Source of the DNA: Amaranthus tricolor
Lineage: Eukaryota > Streptophyta > Magnoliopsida > Caryophyllales > Amaranthaceae
Length of the DNA stretch: 64,000 nt
Direction of reading: 5' to 3'
NCBI RefSeq assembly: GCF_026212465.1
Contig: NC_080058.1
Span: forward strand, 5,183,501-5,247,500
The position numbers and the translations under genes were made by a program. This document shows, piece by piece, positions 22,854 to 36,575 of the stretch (the stretch's first letter is position 1; the number at the start of each line of letters is the position of its first letter). The notes under the pieces are model-generated. The model was not told the origin of the DNA, did not search any database, and was given only the letters and a program-made list of their open reading frames with translations.

Positions 22854-23327
22854 AATGCGTGGAATTGACGAGTATCCAAGTAAAAGCAAGCTGATATGTA
22901 TGCGCTTTGAAAAGTCAGAGCGACCTTATTCCTTTCAGCGCTGATGAGAAAATCTGAAAGACAATTAAGAACAAATCATTCGGTTTATGCTCTAACTGCA
23001 GTAATTAACTAATTATGCTTAAGGATGTATATATTTGACACACAAACACGAATAATAGAAATTAACAACTCGTTTGGTCATTGGTATTAAACAGTGGTAA
23101 TGAGAATGAAAACTAGCGTAATTTTGGTTGAAAAATCTCTTGGCTACCTAAATGGCCATGCTTGTGCAACTTCCATCATCTCATCTTTTTCATAAAATTC
23201 ATTACAATGCATTACCGTTAGAAGAGATGGTATTAGGTGGTAATGAAAATTTAAAAACAAAAAAACCTTTTTGTGTCAAAGTTTCATTACCATAGGAATG
23301 ACATGGAACTTATGATGAAGTTTTACA
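22854..23327. repeat. ASCH downstream DNA (short copy)
   Basis: Matches 12390-12852, 28445-28916 and 38430-38900. Non-coding. Confidence 0.7.
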
Positions 23328-23591
23328 CTATAAATCATTCTCATTACCAACATTTAGTACCACTAACCAAACAGACTGTATGTACAAAATTCTAAAAAAA
23401 TTCTCAAGAAACCACTAACCAGAGAAGAGCCAGAGGGCTGCCCATCTACTGATCTGTCCAGAGAGCCAAAAACTAGTTGTTCTTCACATAAGCTAATTTT
23501 TTCTTCCCAGCAATCTTGTCATTAGACTTAGAGTCATGTCCAGTATTTCCTCTATACTCCCCCAGCGAGACGCCTTTGAACTTAATTGTTA

Positions 23592-23594
<3 letters not shown>
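23328..23594 (-). pseudogene. ASCH-gene last-exon tail (bare duplicate 2)
   Basis: Same content and same right breakpoint ('aattgttaaat' then the AAAAT tract) as the tails at 4187-4453 and 28917-29179. No upstream exons follow. Confidence 0.8.
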
Positions 23595-23622
<28 letters not shown>

Positions 23623-24560
23623 TAAAAGTAAAAGGAGGTAGTAAGATAAAAATGAGTAAAAGAGCTATATATAAAGGTAAGAAATTATACTAACGACGGG
23701 TAAGATGGACATATTCAGTAATCTAAGACGTAAATAAGGCGCCGCTAACTAATCCTATCCCTAGTTAGATCCATAGAGAGGTGTAGTTCGTTCAAGTTAC
23801 TTTTAATTTGTTCTTCCCACGTTCAGGGGCGGAGTAAAAATTGAAAAATTTTATGAAGGCCCTATCCAATTTTAAAAATTATGATATTTTTCTAACAATT
23901 TTGTATCTTTGAACACATAACAAATATTCTATATAATTTAATATTTAGATCTCAAAATTTTCGGGGCCTTGTGCGGTCGAACATGTTGAATATGCTCAGA
24001 ACCTCTTATGCCCACGTTCTCCTAGGTTTACCTCGACGTGAATAAGGTAAAGCTTAAAAGTTACTATACCGAATTTTAATACTTCTATTAATGATTACTT
24101 TAAATACCACTCTCTTTTCTGGCAAGATTAATCTCACTTAACTCTCTTTTGCTCAACTTACCTTATAATAAAAAAATAGAAAAATAATTATTACTTAAAA
24201 ATATTTTGTTTTATTCTTTTTTAATATGAGATTACTGAAAACTAATTGTTACTCCATATCAAACTTATAATCATACAAAACGAGAGGAAACTTAAAAAGA
24301 ACTAAATAAACATTCATTAGAGATCAACAAATGGCCATACATCTGATGAGATGATGCTTTAAAATTTCAGAAAAACAAGAGGAACTAATTATGCAAGAAC
24401 TTCTATTATTACAAAATGACAACTGAAAGACTTGTTTAAACTTAGTCTACATTAAAATATAAATATTGTACACTATTTTTAAATTTTTCTTATTTTCTAT
24501 TTTAATATCGACTAATTCCATATAAAACTTTTACTGGAGAAGACATATTGAAAAAAAAAG
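23595..24560. repeat. Spacer between ASCH tail and family A gene (duplicated)
   Basis: Corresponds to 4454-5486 and 29180-30097, with the AAAAT tract at its left. No gene is seen. Confidence 0.7.
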
Positions 24561-24672
24561 TCAAGACTTATTAGTGATTAGGTGGAGGATGTGGCAATGC
24601 CAAATGCGGAGGACGAAACCGTGGAGTCGGAGATGGAAAGGGGCATGGATAAGGTGGCGGAGGCGGAGGAGA

Positions 24673-25044
24673 CTACGGTGGTGAAGGGATAAAAGTAGGA
24701 GGATTCGGGCTGGCGGGCCTTGCTTTATTGTGCTTTGGAGAAGGTGGTGAAGGGATAAAAGTAGGAGGATGTGGCAATGCCAAATGTGGAGGACGAAACC
24801 GTGGAGTCGGAGATGGAAAGGGGCTTGGATAAGGTGGCGGAGGCGGAGGAGACGACGGTGGTGAATGCGCAATAGGAGGACTTGGTTCTAAGTGCCTTTG
24901 AAAATTGGGCTTTGGAGGAGGTTGTGTAGTTGGGAGAGATCTTCTTGATCTTCTTGGTAAAGGAACAACTACTTTGGTTGATGCCAATAATGCATTCACC
25001 ACTAAAATGGTTAGTATGAAATAAATATTCTTACTACTACCCAT
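24673..25044 (-). CDS. Family A secreted proline-rich protein, internally duplicated copy (123 aa to an early stop)
   Basis: The start and signal peptide (MGSSKNIYFILTILVVNALL) match the 97-aa copy, followed by RRSRRSLPTTQPPPKPN and a Pro-rich region. The segment encoding PPYPSPFPSPTPRFRPPHLALPHPP is then repeated: a second copy lies at about 24574-24672 in the same frame. A TAG at 24673-24675, where the other copy has a Ser codon, cuts the reading. Without it the frame would run to 24571 and end in the family's PNH. The protein may be made in the 123-aa form or be decaying. Confidence 0.6.
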   Translation of the reverse strand: MGSSKNIYFILTILVVNALLASTKVVVPLPRRSRRSLPTTQPPPKPNFQRHLEPSPPIAHSPPSSPPPPPPYPSPFPSPTPRFRPPHLALPHPPTFIPSPPSPKHNKARPASPNPPTFIPSPP

Positions 25045-26036
25045 TTTGGTAGTGTTAGAAATGGGTACATAAAGCTGGTTTTATACTCCATTCTATTCAA
25101 TTTGTCGGTTACATTTTGATTAAAAAGCTCTTAGAGTTTTAATTAAAGTGTAACCAACAAACTGGTCTTGATTCTCACACCTTCTTTAATCGTAATCACA
25201 CATTTAAATTATCTTTTTAACATTATTTACGCCATTTAATTTCTCTCTCTTAATTAATTACTATATATAGTACAACTATTCTTGGACGAGACGACCTCTT
25301 AATGGGACCGCACCGGCTCAATTTGCGCGTGTAACAACCTGGACATTTTTTTCATTTTCTGGGCATTTTTCAATTTTGATCTAAAAGTTATCAATTTTGA
25401 CCTTAAAGTTATCGATTTTTCAAAATTGATAAATGCCCAGAAAATTGAAATGTTATTACGCGCGCGTGAAACGGGTCGGCCCACACATCGTCTTAACTTG
25501 CGACGGTCTCGTCCAAGTTTTTGTGTATATAGTATACCAAAAAGAAAAAAAAGAGTTTCTTGTATTTTTCTTAAAAACTATTTCGATTCCAAATGATGCT
25601 AATTCAAGAGGACGGAATAGTATGGTGTAAAATAGGAAGAGGGGCATACTAAATTACTATTCAAAATTGAAAGTGGTGTTCATTTGAATCATCTTGTTAA
25701 TTTAAAATCAGGTGTTTTAGGTCGGTTCAAAATCAAATTTTTTGTCCACATTAATTTTTATATAACTAAATTCATTTTAAAGTAAAATCAAAATCAAATT
25801 CGATTATATTGTCAAGTTATTTTGAGTGATGAAGCCTGGTTAGAACATCAACATCAAGTGATAAAGAAATTGAAAATATCATGATAATCTCAGTGAGAAT
25901 TCCTCAAATAATACAAAAAAGTAGAGTAGAGTAGTCCATACATACAAATGGTAATGGTTATCCTTACAAATTGACGAACTTAGAAAAATAGTGTACAAGT
26001 ATTACAAGTGGGGGGCTCAATGCTCATACACTCAAT
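25045..26036. repeat. Upstream flank of family A gene (copy 2)
   Basis: Homologous to 19-965, 30251-31220 and 59960-60790, with a TATATATAG box near 25264. It contains the empty site for the hAT at 966-2034 near 25998. Confidence 0.7.
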
Positions 26037-26758
26037 TAGGGATGGTCATGGGTCCAAGATACTGTTGGACCCACTTCGAATCCGCCCCTTTTTTAAGGGT
26101 CTGGCCCTTAATTTTTGAGATCCATCGGATCCGGGTCGGATCTGGATCTAAAAAATATTTGACGGGTCCGGATCCGGGTACTAAGGTGAAGACCCGGACC
26201 CTAAACTTGTAAATTTTATATTATGAATTTCTGATTTCTAAATTCTAATATTAATTTTTTTTATTATTAATATATAATGCCTTGAATATTGATTGCCTAA
26301 TTTGCCTTCTCATTAATCTCCAGTAACTAGTAGTAAGGCACTACACTATCGCAGTACCAGTGTCCAGTAACTAATTTGCCTAATTTGCCTTGAATATAAA
26401 CTACGTATCTCATTTAGTCTTTTATATTTGATTTTTAATCATGTATTTAGACAAGTGTTTTTACGTTTTAGTAATTATTTTGTATTTAAATTTTATGGAC
26501 TCGAACAAGTGTTTGTAATACGATAATAAGTTGCTTACAAAAATACAAAAAGACTCATAAAAGGTTCAATTTTGACAAATCAAAGAGGCTTTGTATAAGA
26601 CCCATTAAAGACCCTAGACCCGTCAGATCCGTAGGGTCTGGGTCTGAAATTTTGGGACCCTTAGGGTCCGGATCCGGGTCTGGATCCATAAAAAATAAAA
26701 GGGTCCGGGTCCGGGTCCGGGTCCAGATCTGGCCAGACCCGCCCCATGACCATCCCTA
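26037..26758. mobile_element. Non-autonomous hAT element (722 bp), 'TAGGGATGGTCATGGG' family
   Basis: The inverted ends are TAGGGATGGTCATGGG and CCCATGACCATCCCTA (perfect 16 bp). The target duplication CACTCAAT is perfect (26029-26036 and 26759-26766), and the empty site 'catacactcaatataag' occurs at about 2062 and 31224. Subterminal arrays of GGGTCCGGGTCC lie at both ends with an AT core. No ORF of note. Confidence 0.95.
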
Positions 26759-27683
26759 CACTCAATATAAGACATGGCCACAACTGTCGGTTTGGACAGA
26801 TTTGTCCGTTTTCTCTTTATTAATACCCAATTTTTATTTATCGCAATCTTTTTCATTTTATCGCCACCCTTCTAATGAAATTACGAATTTACCCCTGTTA
26901 GCCTCTTAGGTTTTGATGATGACTTCACTTCTAAATAAACAAACATGTTTTAGAGATTGTTTTGTAGGTGAATATTCGATTATGTTAATCGTTGATGAAG
27001 CCTATGACTTGGTTCGTGGAAGTTGTACTTATCTTAAATATCCAAGAAGTTGGACAATTGCTTTAGAAGTCAGCTTACTATTCCTAGAGTTAATGTTCTG
27101 ACGAAAGTTGTAGATGGAGACAGTGCACTGTTCCCCACGATACAGGTCTGGAGAAAACATTGACTGGAAGTTACGAAAATTACGTTTTCTGTTTTCTTTA
27201 GTTAATGTAAAAGGTTAAAAGTTTAATTAGTTGCTTAATTAAATTAATTTATTAATTGGCAAAAAGTTTTTTAAACGCATAAAAATATGGAGAAGACTTA
27301 TTCCTCATTTTGAATTAGTCTCCTATAAATTCGGACACCTAAGAGATTTATTCTCTACTTTGAACAAGTCTCATATAATTTAGGATCTTCCTAGTGACTC
27401 ATGTACTATTAACCGTACAAGAGAACCGCAGCTATTTTCCACCTCTACTTTCAATAACTTCCCAATTTCTTTGGGAGCAAGTAAGTAAATGGAAGTCATG
27501 GGGTGAGTGCACTAAATGGAAATCGTGGGTTGAGTGCATTGATGGCTGTTCCCTTTATAAACGAGGGAAGCTACGCTCAAGCGAAGCATGCATTAAGAGT
27601 GTCCATTAAAGGGAGATCAATTAAGAAAAATATTCAAAGTTATTTTAATGCCAATTAATTCATTATATTTTTCTTGAGCAACT
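26759..27683. other. Flank remnant, TIR-element end and unassigned DNA
   Basis: 26759-26817 continues the duplicated flank. 26818-26890 is an end of the TIR element family seen complete at 31294-32543 ('acccaatttttatttatcg', then 'attacgaatttacccc'). The rest (to 27683) is single-copy here, with no supported gene. Confidence 0.4.
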
Positions 27684-28916
27684 ACTTTTTCCTTTACATG
27701 CTCTTCGTATGTTGTCCATCTGACTCTACTCTTTTTCTTAAATTTAGTGCATTATTATTATAAAAAAAAAAGCATTTAATTAGAATATTTGGAGTATTAG
27801 TTTTAAAATGCTTTAAAAATTATCAAACCAGGAAAGCAATTTCAAATCAGTAGCGTATAAGGGTGTAACTAAATATAATCAAATCAAACAAGTGAGTATT
27901 GACCACCAAATTTTTATATGTTTATATGATGTCTTTTAAGAATTTAACAATTTGGAATAATATTCCCTCTAAATAAGCCCGAGCCTTACGTAGATAATCA
28001 AATCAAGAGTATATACAATAATATGGTTTCAGCATGATACACCAGTCCAACTGATCGGAGGGTGGCGCGTGAGGCGTTTGGCGCGTGAGGCGTTTCAGGC
28101 CTTGAGGGTCATCCGAAGATTTGGTTCGAATACCGAACCAGGGACATCCCATTTAACCCCAAGGATGCTTTACAAATTAGATTAACATATAATCTGCATA
28201 TAAGTCAGAAGATAAATAACTAGTGCAGCATGTATTATTTTCTTCCAGTAAATAACCTGGAAAGTGAACCAAACATATAATGATCTTTATCCAAAAAACT
28301 GCACATAATAAAACTCTAACTATATACAACTATACATTACTATAACATTCGGTAAACCACGGCCCACTGCTCGTGCGTTTTAACTTCCATGTCTCATTCA
28401 TTTTGCGACATTTTGTTAACCCATATCGAAGCTCTTAAGTAAAATGTTGAAAAATGCGTGGAATTGAGGACTATCCAAGTAAAAGCAAGATGATATGTGG
28501 GCGCTTTGGAAAGTCAGAGCGGCCTTATTCCTTTCAGCGCTGATGAGAAAATCTAAAAGAAAAAAAACAGATCATTCGATTTATGCTCTAATTGCAGTAA
28601 TTATGCTTAAGGATGTATATACTTGACACACGAACACGAGTAATAGAAATTAAAAACTCGTTTGGACAGTGGTATTAAACAGTGGTAATGAGAATGAATA
28701 CTAGCGTAATTTTGGTTGAAAAATCTCTTGGCTACCTAAATGGCCATGCTTGTGCAACTTCCATCATCTCATCTTTTTCATAAAATTCATTCCAATGCAT
28801 TACCATTAAAAGAGATTGTATTAGGTGGTAATGAAAATTTGAAAATAAAAAAACTTTTTTGTGATCAAAGTTTCATTACCATAGGAATGACATGGAACTT
28901 TTGATAAAGTTTTACA
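27684..28916. repeat. ASCH downstream DNA, copy nearly identical to 37682-38900
   Basis: Close match over about 1.2 kb. One visible difference is an 18-bp tandem duplication ('gcgcgtgaggcgtttg') near 28065-28100. Non-coding. Confidence 0.75.
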
Positions 28917-29179
28917 CTATAAATCATTTTCATTACCAATATTTAGTACCACTAACCAAACAGACCGTATGTACAAAATTCTCAAGAAACCACTAACCAG
29001 AGAAGAGCCAGAGGGCTGCCCATCTACTGATCTGTCCAGAGAGCCAAAAACTAGCTGCTGCTGCTTCTTCACATAAACTAATTTTTTCTTCCCAGCAATC
29101 TTGTCATTAGACTTAGAGTCAAGTCCAGTATTTCCTCTATACTCCCTCAACGAGACGCCTTTTAACTTAATTGTTAAAT
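28917..29179 (-). pseudogene. ASCH-gene last-exon tail (bare duplicate 3)
   Basis: It reads EYRGNTGLDSKSNDKIAGKK and onward to the natural stop with NIGNENDL, one residue from the intact C-terminus (NVGNENDL). It is cut at 29179 at the shared breakpoint. The frame is still open, but there is no start or upstream exon. Confidence 0.82.
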
Positions 29180-30097
29180 AAAATAAAAATAAAAATAAAA
29201 TAAAATAAAATAAACATAAAAGTAAAAAGTAAAAGGAGGTAGTAAGATAAAAATGAGTAAAAGAGCTATATATAAAGGTAAGAAATTATACTAACGACGG
29301 GTAAGATGGACATATTCAGTAATCTAAGACGTAAATAAGGCGCCACTAACTAATCCTATCCCTAGTTAGATCCATAGAGAGGTGTAGTTCGTTCAAGTAA
29401 CTTTTAATTTGTTCTTCCCACGTTCAGAGGCGGAGTAAAAATTGAAAAATTTTATGAAGGCCCTATCCAATTTTAAAAATTATGATATTTTTCTAACAAT
29501 TTTGTATCTTTGAACACATAACAAATATTCTATATAATTTAATATTTAGATCTCAAATTTTTCGGGGCCTTGTGCGGTCGAACATGTTGAATATGCTCAG
29601 AATCTCCTATGCCCACGTTCTCCTAGGTCTACCTCGACGTGAATAAGGTAAAGCTTAAAAGTTAAATGTATAAATTAGTTCTTAATATCGAGTTAATTTG
29701 ATTGTAACTGACTTATACCACTATACCGAATTTTAATACTTCTATTAATGATTACTTTAAATACCACTCTCTTTTCTGGCAAGATTAATCTCACTTAACT
29801 CTCTTTTGCTCAACTTACCTTATAATAAAAAAATAGAAAAATAATTATTACTTAAAAATATTTTGTTTTATTCTTTTTTGAAATGAGATGACTGAAAACT
29901 AATTGTTACTCCATATCAAACTTATAATCATACAAAACGAGAGGAAACTTAAAAAGAACTAAATAAACATTCATTAGAGATCAACATATGGCCATACATC
30001 TGATGAGATGATGCTTTAAAATTTCAGAAAAACAAGAGAAACTAATTATGCAAGAACTTTTATTATTACAAAATGACAACTGAAAGACTTGTTTAGT
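29180..30097. repeat. Spacer between ASCH tail and family A gene (duplicated, shortened)
   Basis: Corresponds to 4454-5486. The right end is deleted: the family A coding region is joined early at about 30100. Confidence 0.65.
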
Positions 30098-30250
30098 CTA
30101 CATTAAAATATTGTCCTTTGGAGAAGGTGGTGTAGTGAGGAGTGGTCTTCTTGATCTTCTGTGTAAAGAAACAACTTCTGTGGTTGATGCCAAAAATGCA
30201 TTCACCACTAAAATGGTTAGTATGAAATAAATAATCTTACTACTACCCAT
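30098..30250 (-). pseudogene. Family A secreted proline-rich protein, truncated copy (50 aa)
   Basis: The signal peptide and basic region are intact (MGSSKIIYFILTILVVNAFL; RRSRRPLLTTPPSPK). After PPSPK the frame runs into spacer DNA (DNILM, stop), so the Pro-rich body is deleted. It could still be secreted as a 28-residue fragment, but is most simply a deletion product. Confidence 0.7.
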
Positions 30251-31293
30251 TTTGGTAGTGTTAGAAATGGGTACACAAAGCTGCTTTTATACTCCTTTCT
30301 ATTAAATTTGTTGGTTACATTTTGATTAAAAAAGCTATTACAGTTTTAATTAAAGTGTAATCAATAAACTGGTCTTGACTTTTACACCTTCTTTAATCGT
30401 ATTCACATATTTAAATTATCTTTTAAACATTATTTACGCCATTCAATTTCTCTCTCTACCATATATAGTACAACTGGTTTTGGACGAGACGACCTCATAA
30501 TGGGACCGCACCGGCTCAATTTGCGCGTGTAACAACCTAGGTATTTTTTTCATTTTCTGGACATTTTTCAATTTTGATCTAAAAGTTATCAATTTTGACC
30601 TTAAAGATATCAATTTTTCAAATTTGATAAATGCCTAGAAAATTGAAATTTTATTACGCGCACACATCGTCTTAACTTGCGACGGTCTCGTCCAAGTTTT
30701 TGTGTATATAGTATACCAAAAAAAAAAGAGTTTCCCGTATTTTTCTTAAAAACAATTTCGATTCTAAATGATGCTAATTCAAGAGGACGGATTAGTATGG
30801 TGTAAAATAGGAAGAGGGGCATACTAAATTACTATTCAAAATTGAAAGTGGTGTTCATTTGAATCATCGTGTTAATTTAAAATCAGGTGTTTTATATCGG
30901 TTTAAAATCGAGTCTTGCGTCCACATAAATTTTTATATAACTATAAAGTCATTTTAAAGTAGAATCAAAATCAAATTCGATTATATTGTAAGTAATTTGA
31001 GTGATCAAGTGTGGTTAGAACATCAACATCAAGTGATAAAGAAATTGAAAATATCATGATAATCTTAATTAAAAACACAGTCAGAAATCCTCAAATAATA
31101 CAAAAAACAAGAGTAGAGAAGTCCATAGTCCATAGTCCATAGTCCATACAGATGGTGATGGTATCCTTACAAAATGACAACTTAGAAAAATAGTGTACAA
31201 GTATTACAACTGGGGCCTCAATGCTCATACACTCAATATAAGACATGGCCACAGCTGTCGGTTTGGACACATTTGTCCGTTTTCTCTTTATTA
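30251..31293. repeat. Upstream flank of family A gene (copy 3)
   Basis: Matches 19-965 and is most like 59960-60890. A short 'tccatag' tandem run (about 31117-31146) is expanded here relative to 60730. No gene is seen. Confidence 0.7.
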
Positions 31294-31539
31294 GTACCCA
31301 ATTTTTATTTATCGCTATCTTTTTTATTTTATCGCAATTTTCCTAATAAAATTACGAATTTGCCTTTAGTCTTTAAAAAATACAAAATTGCCACTGGACT
31401 TAAAACTTCTATAAAACACTTCAAATTCATACAATAACACTCTTATCACTTCCAAAAACTCAAAATCTTTACATAAAATTAATCGGAGCTAAAGCTTTGG
31501 GATCGAAGTCGTTAACAAAAACTCGAGGTAATTTCTAAA

Positions 31540-31681
31540 CAAATTCATTCGAAATTTCAAAAAAAAAAATCATACCAGTCGCGCAAATAGTGGGACTGTA
31601 CCTAGGTAGAGTTGCACTGTGAGACTCTACCTAGGTTGCGACTGGTATGAACAAATTTTTTTTTTATTTCGAATGAATTTG
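31540..31681. repeat. 142-bp foldback with CCTAGGT core
   Basis: 'caaattcattcgaaa ... cataccagtcgc' at the left is the inverted complement of 'gcgactggtatg ... tttcgaatgaatttg' at the right. The arms are about 45 bp and the interior itself contains CTACCTAGG-type inverted copies. A further array at 31806-31935 repeats 'cataccagtc' and GTGCGACT/AGTCGCAC hairpins. Confidence 0.8.
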
Positions 31682-31968
31682 TGTTGTTTAATTAATTTAT
31701 TTTTTTTAGTTATTTTTATTTAATAAATGTTGTAATACATTATATTATGATAATGTTGTTATAAGAAGTAGTTTTGAATTTAAATTCGAAATTAAAAAAA
31801 AAAAAATCATACCAGTCACACTAAAAGTGCGACTGTACCTAGGTTGAGTCGCACTTTTTGTGCGACTCCACCTAGGTACAGTCGCACTTTTTGTGCGACT
31901 GAACCGCGGTTGGCTCGCAGATTATGTGCGACTGGGTTTTTTTTAAAATTATTATTAATTTTATTTAT

Positions 31969-32311
<343 letters not shown>

Positions 32312-32395
32312 AATTTTTTTTTGTTCTTTTGAATTATTATTTTTAATTTTATTTATATTACTATTATTATTATTATTTTTTTTATTATTATTATT

Positions 32396-32397
<2 letters not shown>

Positions 32398-32434
<37 letters not shown>
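32398..32434. repeat. (GTT)n microsatellite
   Basis: About 12 GTT units following the ATT tract inside the same element. Confidence 0.95.
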
Positions 32435-32543
32435 ATTACTCCAATGGTAAATTCGTAATTTTTTAATTTCAGGGGCGAATTCGTAATTCTATTAAAAAAT
32501 GGGTGACGATAAAATAAAAAGGATGACGATGTTTAATAATACC

Positions 32544-33807
<1,264 letters not shown>

Positions 33808-33954
33808 CAATTTTAAAAAAGAGTATGTTAAGCTTCTAGACAAAAAATAGTTGAAAATGACTAGTTAGATGTTTAAAGAGCAAAAAAACAAAAAAAAGTT
33901 TCTTAAACTACTTGCCAATTGAATTAGGAAGCAATAGATAAAATTATTATAATT

Positions 33955-34263
33955 CTAAGGAGTAAGGTTTGATAAGCTAACTAAAATATGATTGAAATGG
34001 TTGTCAAATGTACACTCAATGTGAATTGAAATGGTTGTCAAATGAAGTACTAATGTTTGAAAAAAAGAAATACTTAAATATATCGGACGATGGCCAGGTT
34101 CGTAATACCAATATATAGGGCCACCCGGTTTCGGAAGCGATAACTGTGGAGGCTTTGGTGGTTTTGCTTTTGCCATCAAGATGATAGCTTTCCTTGGAGG
34201 AACCACTAAACATCCATTTAACACCAACACTAATATTGAAAATGACCACAAATTTAACTTCAT
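33955..34263 (-). CDS. Family B secreted peptide, chimeric copy (102 aa)
   Basis: Signal peptide MKLNLWSFSILVLVLNGCLV, then PPRKAIILMAKAKPPKPPQ and PKPGGPIYWYYEPGHRPI, in frame with the family. The family C-terminus (PVPSA in the 7721 copy) is replaced after GHRP by about 37 residues of unrelated AT-rich reading (IYLSISFFQTLV...). The breakpoint lies at about 34080. The signal peptide and core are intact, so a secreted product is possible, but the foreign tail points to a rearranged pseudogene. Confidence 0.5.
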   Translation of the reverse strand: MKLNLWSFSILVLVLNGCLVVPPRKAIILMAKAKPPKPPQLSLPKPGGPIYWYYEPGHRPIYLSISFFQTLVLHLTTISIHIECTFDNHFNHILVSLSNLTP

Positions 34264-34640
34264 CTTTGTTATTGTAATGTGAAATTACTCTTGTTATTAT
34301 GCTCAGTATACATAGAATTATAGATAATAAATAAGATTATAAATACGCAAATTGTGCTCCATAAATAGATGGATTGAATTCATTCAGTCAGCAGCTTTTA
34401 CTTTGAATTAGTCATGCAATCAGAAATGCTCTATTGTAAATTTTGTTTCATACCTAAGATAAAACCAAATGTTTAAGTTATTTTCAAAGAACCATCTCAA
34501 TCAAAAGCTTAAGTTGATGGTTGAAGCCCCAGGTTATATTATATACTCTAACATGCCCCTTCACACGAGAGTCTTTTGAGTTAGAAGTGTGGACACATTA
34601 CAAACTATCCATCTCATATCTGGCGCTAAATACATCTAAG
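34264..34640. repeat. Family B upstream flank plus SINE-like repeat
   Basis: Aligns with 7917-8260. A SINE-like segment at 34500-34640 ends where a deletion of about 1.07 kb joins it to the repeat equivalent to 9327. Confidence 0.5.
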
Positions 34641-35225
34641 CTCAAATCGCATCCTAAGGTGGGGTTTAAGGGGTCGGATGTACACAACCTTGATAACACT
34701 AATGTTGTGCCAAGTCCTAAATCTCTTAGTGTAGGAGATGACTTTGATCATCTCATTGCCTACTCTATGGCTTGCACATTAGAGAATCATGTTCAGCAGC
34801 GTGCAATGGGGCATGACGGATTGAGGTTTGGATCACTCCATAAAATGATCAAGGAGAGGAAATGAAGTACCTTGAACAAGGCAAGAGATGCCTTGAATAA
34901 GACAAGAAGATGCTCAAGGAAGGTATAAGTTCATGTCGTGAACAAGGCTGAGTGATGGAAGCTAGGTGCCTTGAACAAGGCACAACACACGGAGCATCGA
35001 GAAAAGGGCTACCAGCAGGCGCTCGTTCGAGCATTAACTGCTTGTTCGAGCAGCCTGGTGCTAGGGCAAATGTGGGTTTCTGTTCCGTGGGCTTTACTTG
35101 AGGAGGATCGAAGGTATTTAAGAAGATACCACATTAAATCTCCTTATGTGTGCTTCATTGCCTCCATAGTTGTTGCTATGTTTTTCTTATGTTTTTCCTT
35201 TTTGTTCTTCACTTGTTAAAGTTCT
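34641..35225 (+). repeat. Retroelement-like repeat (second copy)
   Basis: Near-identical to 9327-9920 with the same 'DDFDHLIAYSMACTLENH' reading. No domain is recognised. Confidence 0.35.
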
Positions 35226-36575
35226 AAACACTTTCATTTCAAAACAAAGAGGTTAGTGTTTGCGATTTACCCTTAATCGTTTAGTTTGATAAATTTTTTC
35301 ATATTCTCCTTAACTTGGTAAATCAAGTATAACTTGCAACAAATAAATTCATTAACAATCTTTTACACTATGTTTGGATGGAAGGAAATTGAGGGGAAAG
35401 AAGGAGAAGAATTTGAAAGGATGAAAGATCCTTATTAATTTGGATAAGAAAATAAAAGGAGAGGGATTTAAATGGTAGGATCTAAAGGGATAGAATGTAT
35501 GATATTTGTTAATGTTTCAATCTTTCTAAAGTTGGAAAGATTTAAAAGAAAAACTCATCTTCCTTTCTTTCTCTTTCCTCCCTTCCCACCTAAACATATA
35601 AGAGTTGCTCCTCTTTCATTTCTCTTCGCTTCATTTCCCTCTTCTCCTTTTCCCTTCGTTTTTTTTTCTTCAAAATTGTTATCCAAACATAGTGTTTATG
35701 AATCAATTCAAAATCTCAAGCTAATCACTAAGCAAGCCAAAATCATAGAGATGGAAAATCAAACACATAAACTTCAGTTACTATATATAGCTCTACAAGA
35801 TGCATCTGTGCATTAAAGAAGTTAAATAATAAGATTACACAAAGAAATTAAGAGATGATTATAGATCATAAGTGTCGTTAAAAACGCTTAAGTTGATAGG
35901 TGTCACCTCATGATATGCTAGTATACTCTATCACGTCTCCTCATACATGTCCTCCACTTACCTAACGCTTAATATTATTCCACTTGAATTAAAAAGTGTA
36001 CAAGATTCGAGCCTATGACATGTACATCTAATATCATGTCAAGAAATTAACTTAACCAATTGAATTATGGAAACGAGTGGTTGAGATGGAAAGATCGAGT
36101 ATAAATTTGTGAATGAGATTATCTTACATTACATTAACACTAGTTAATTGTGAAGTAACAAGCAAACTACTCACTAATGATATATTAGTGGAACAGCCGG
36201 TCTCTTGGGAGACCGTCTCTTTGAGAGACGTCTCACAGGCCCAACCCATTAAAACTTAATTAAACTAAAAAGTGATAATAAACTAATTATATTAGAGATG
36301 GTCTCTCAAAGAGACCACCTCTCACAAAGATTTGTGTTAGTGGAGCACATTCATAAAGTAGAGATAGACATGTTGACTAACTTAAGTACAATAAAACTCA
36401 AATAATAATTAACGAAATATAATAACCATTTATTCTTGATCTTCACCATATACAAACAACCCTCACAAATAGCATAGCTTGTATTTTTTATCTGCTTTTA
36501 TTTTAGTGTCAAATCAGATCAACTCGAACCATATGTAATCATAAAAGAATTGCTTGCTAAGATACTCAATAACAG
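35226..36575. repeat. Duplicated spacer downstream of the family B gene
   Basis: Aligns with 9921-11301. Includes a SINE-like copy (35880-36060) and a foldback MITE (36190-36345). No gene is seen. Confidence 0.55.

Noticed and set aside
31806..31935. Repeated short palindromes resembling a CRISPR-like array
   Set aside because: There are no unique spacers of constant length and this is plant DNA; they are nested inverted repeats inside a TIR element.
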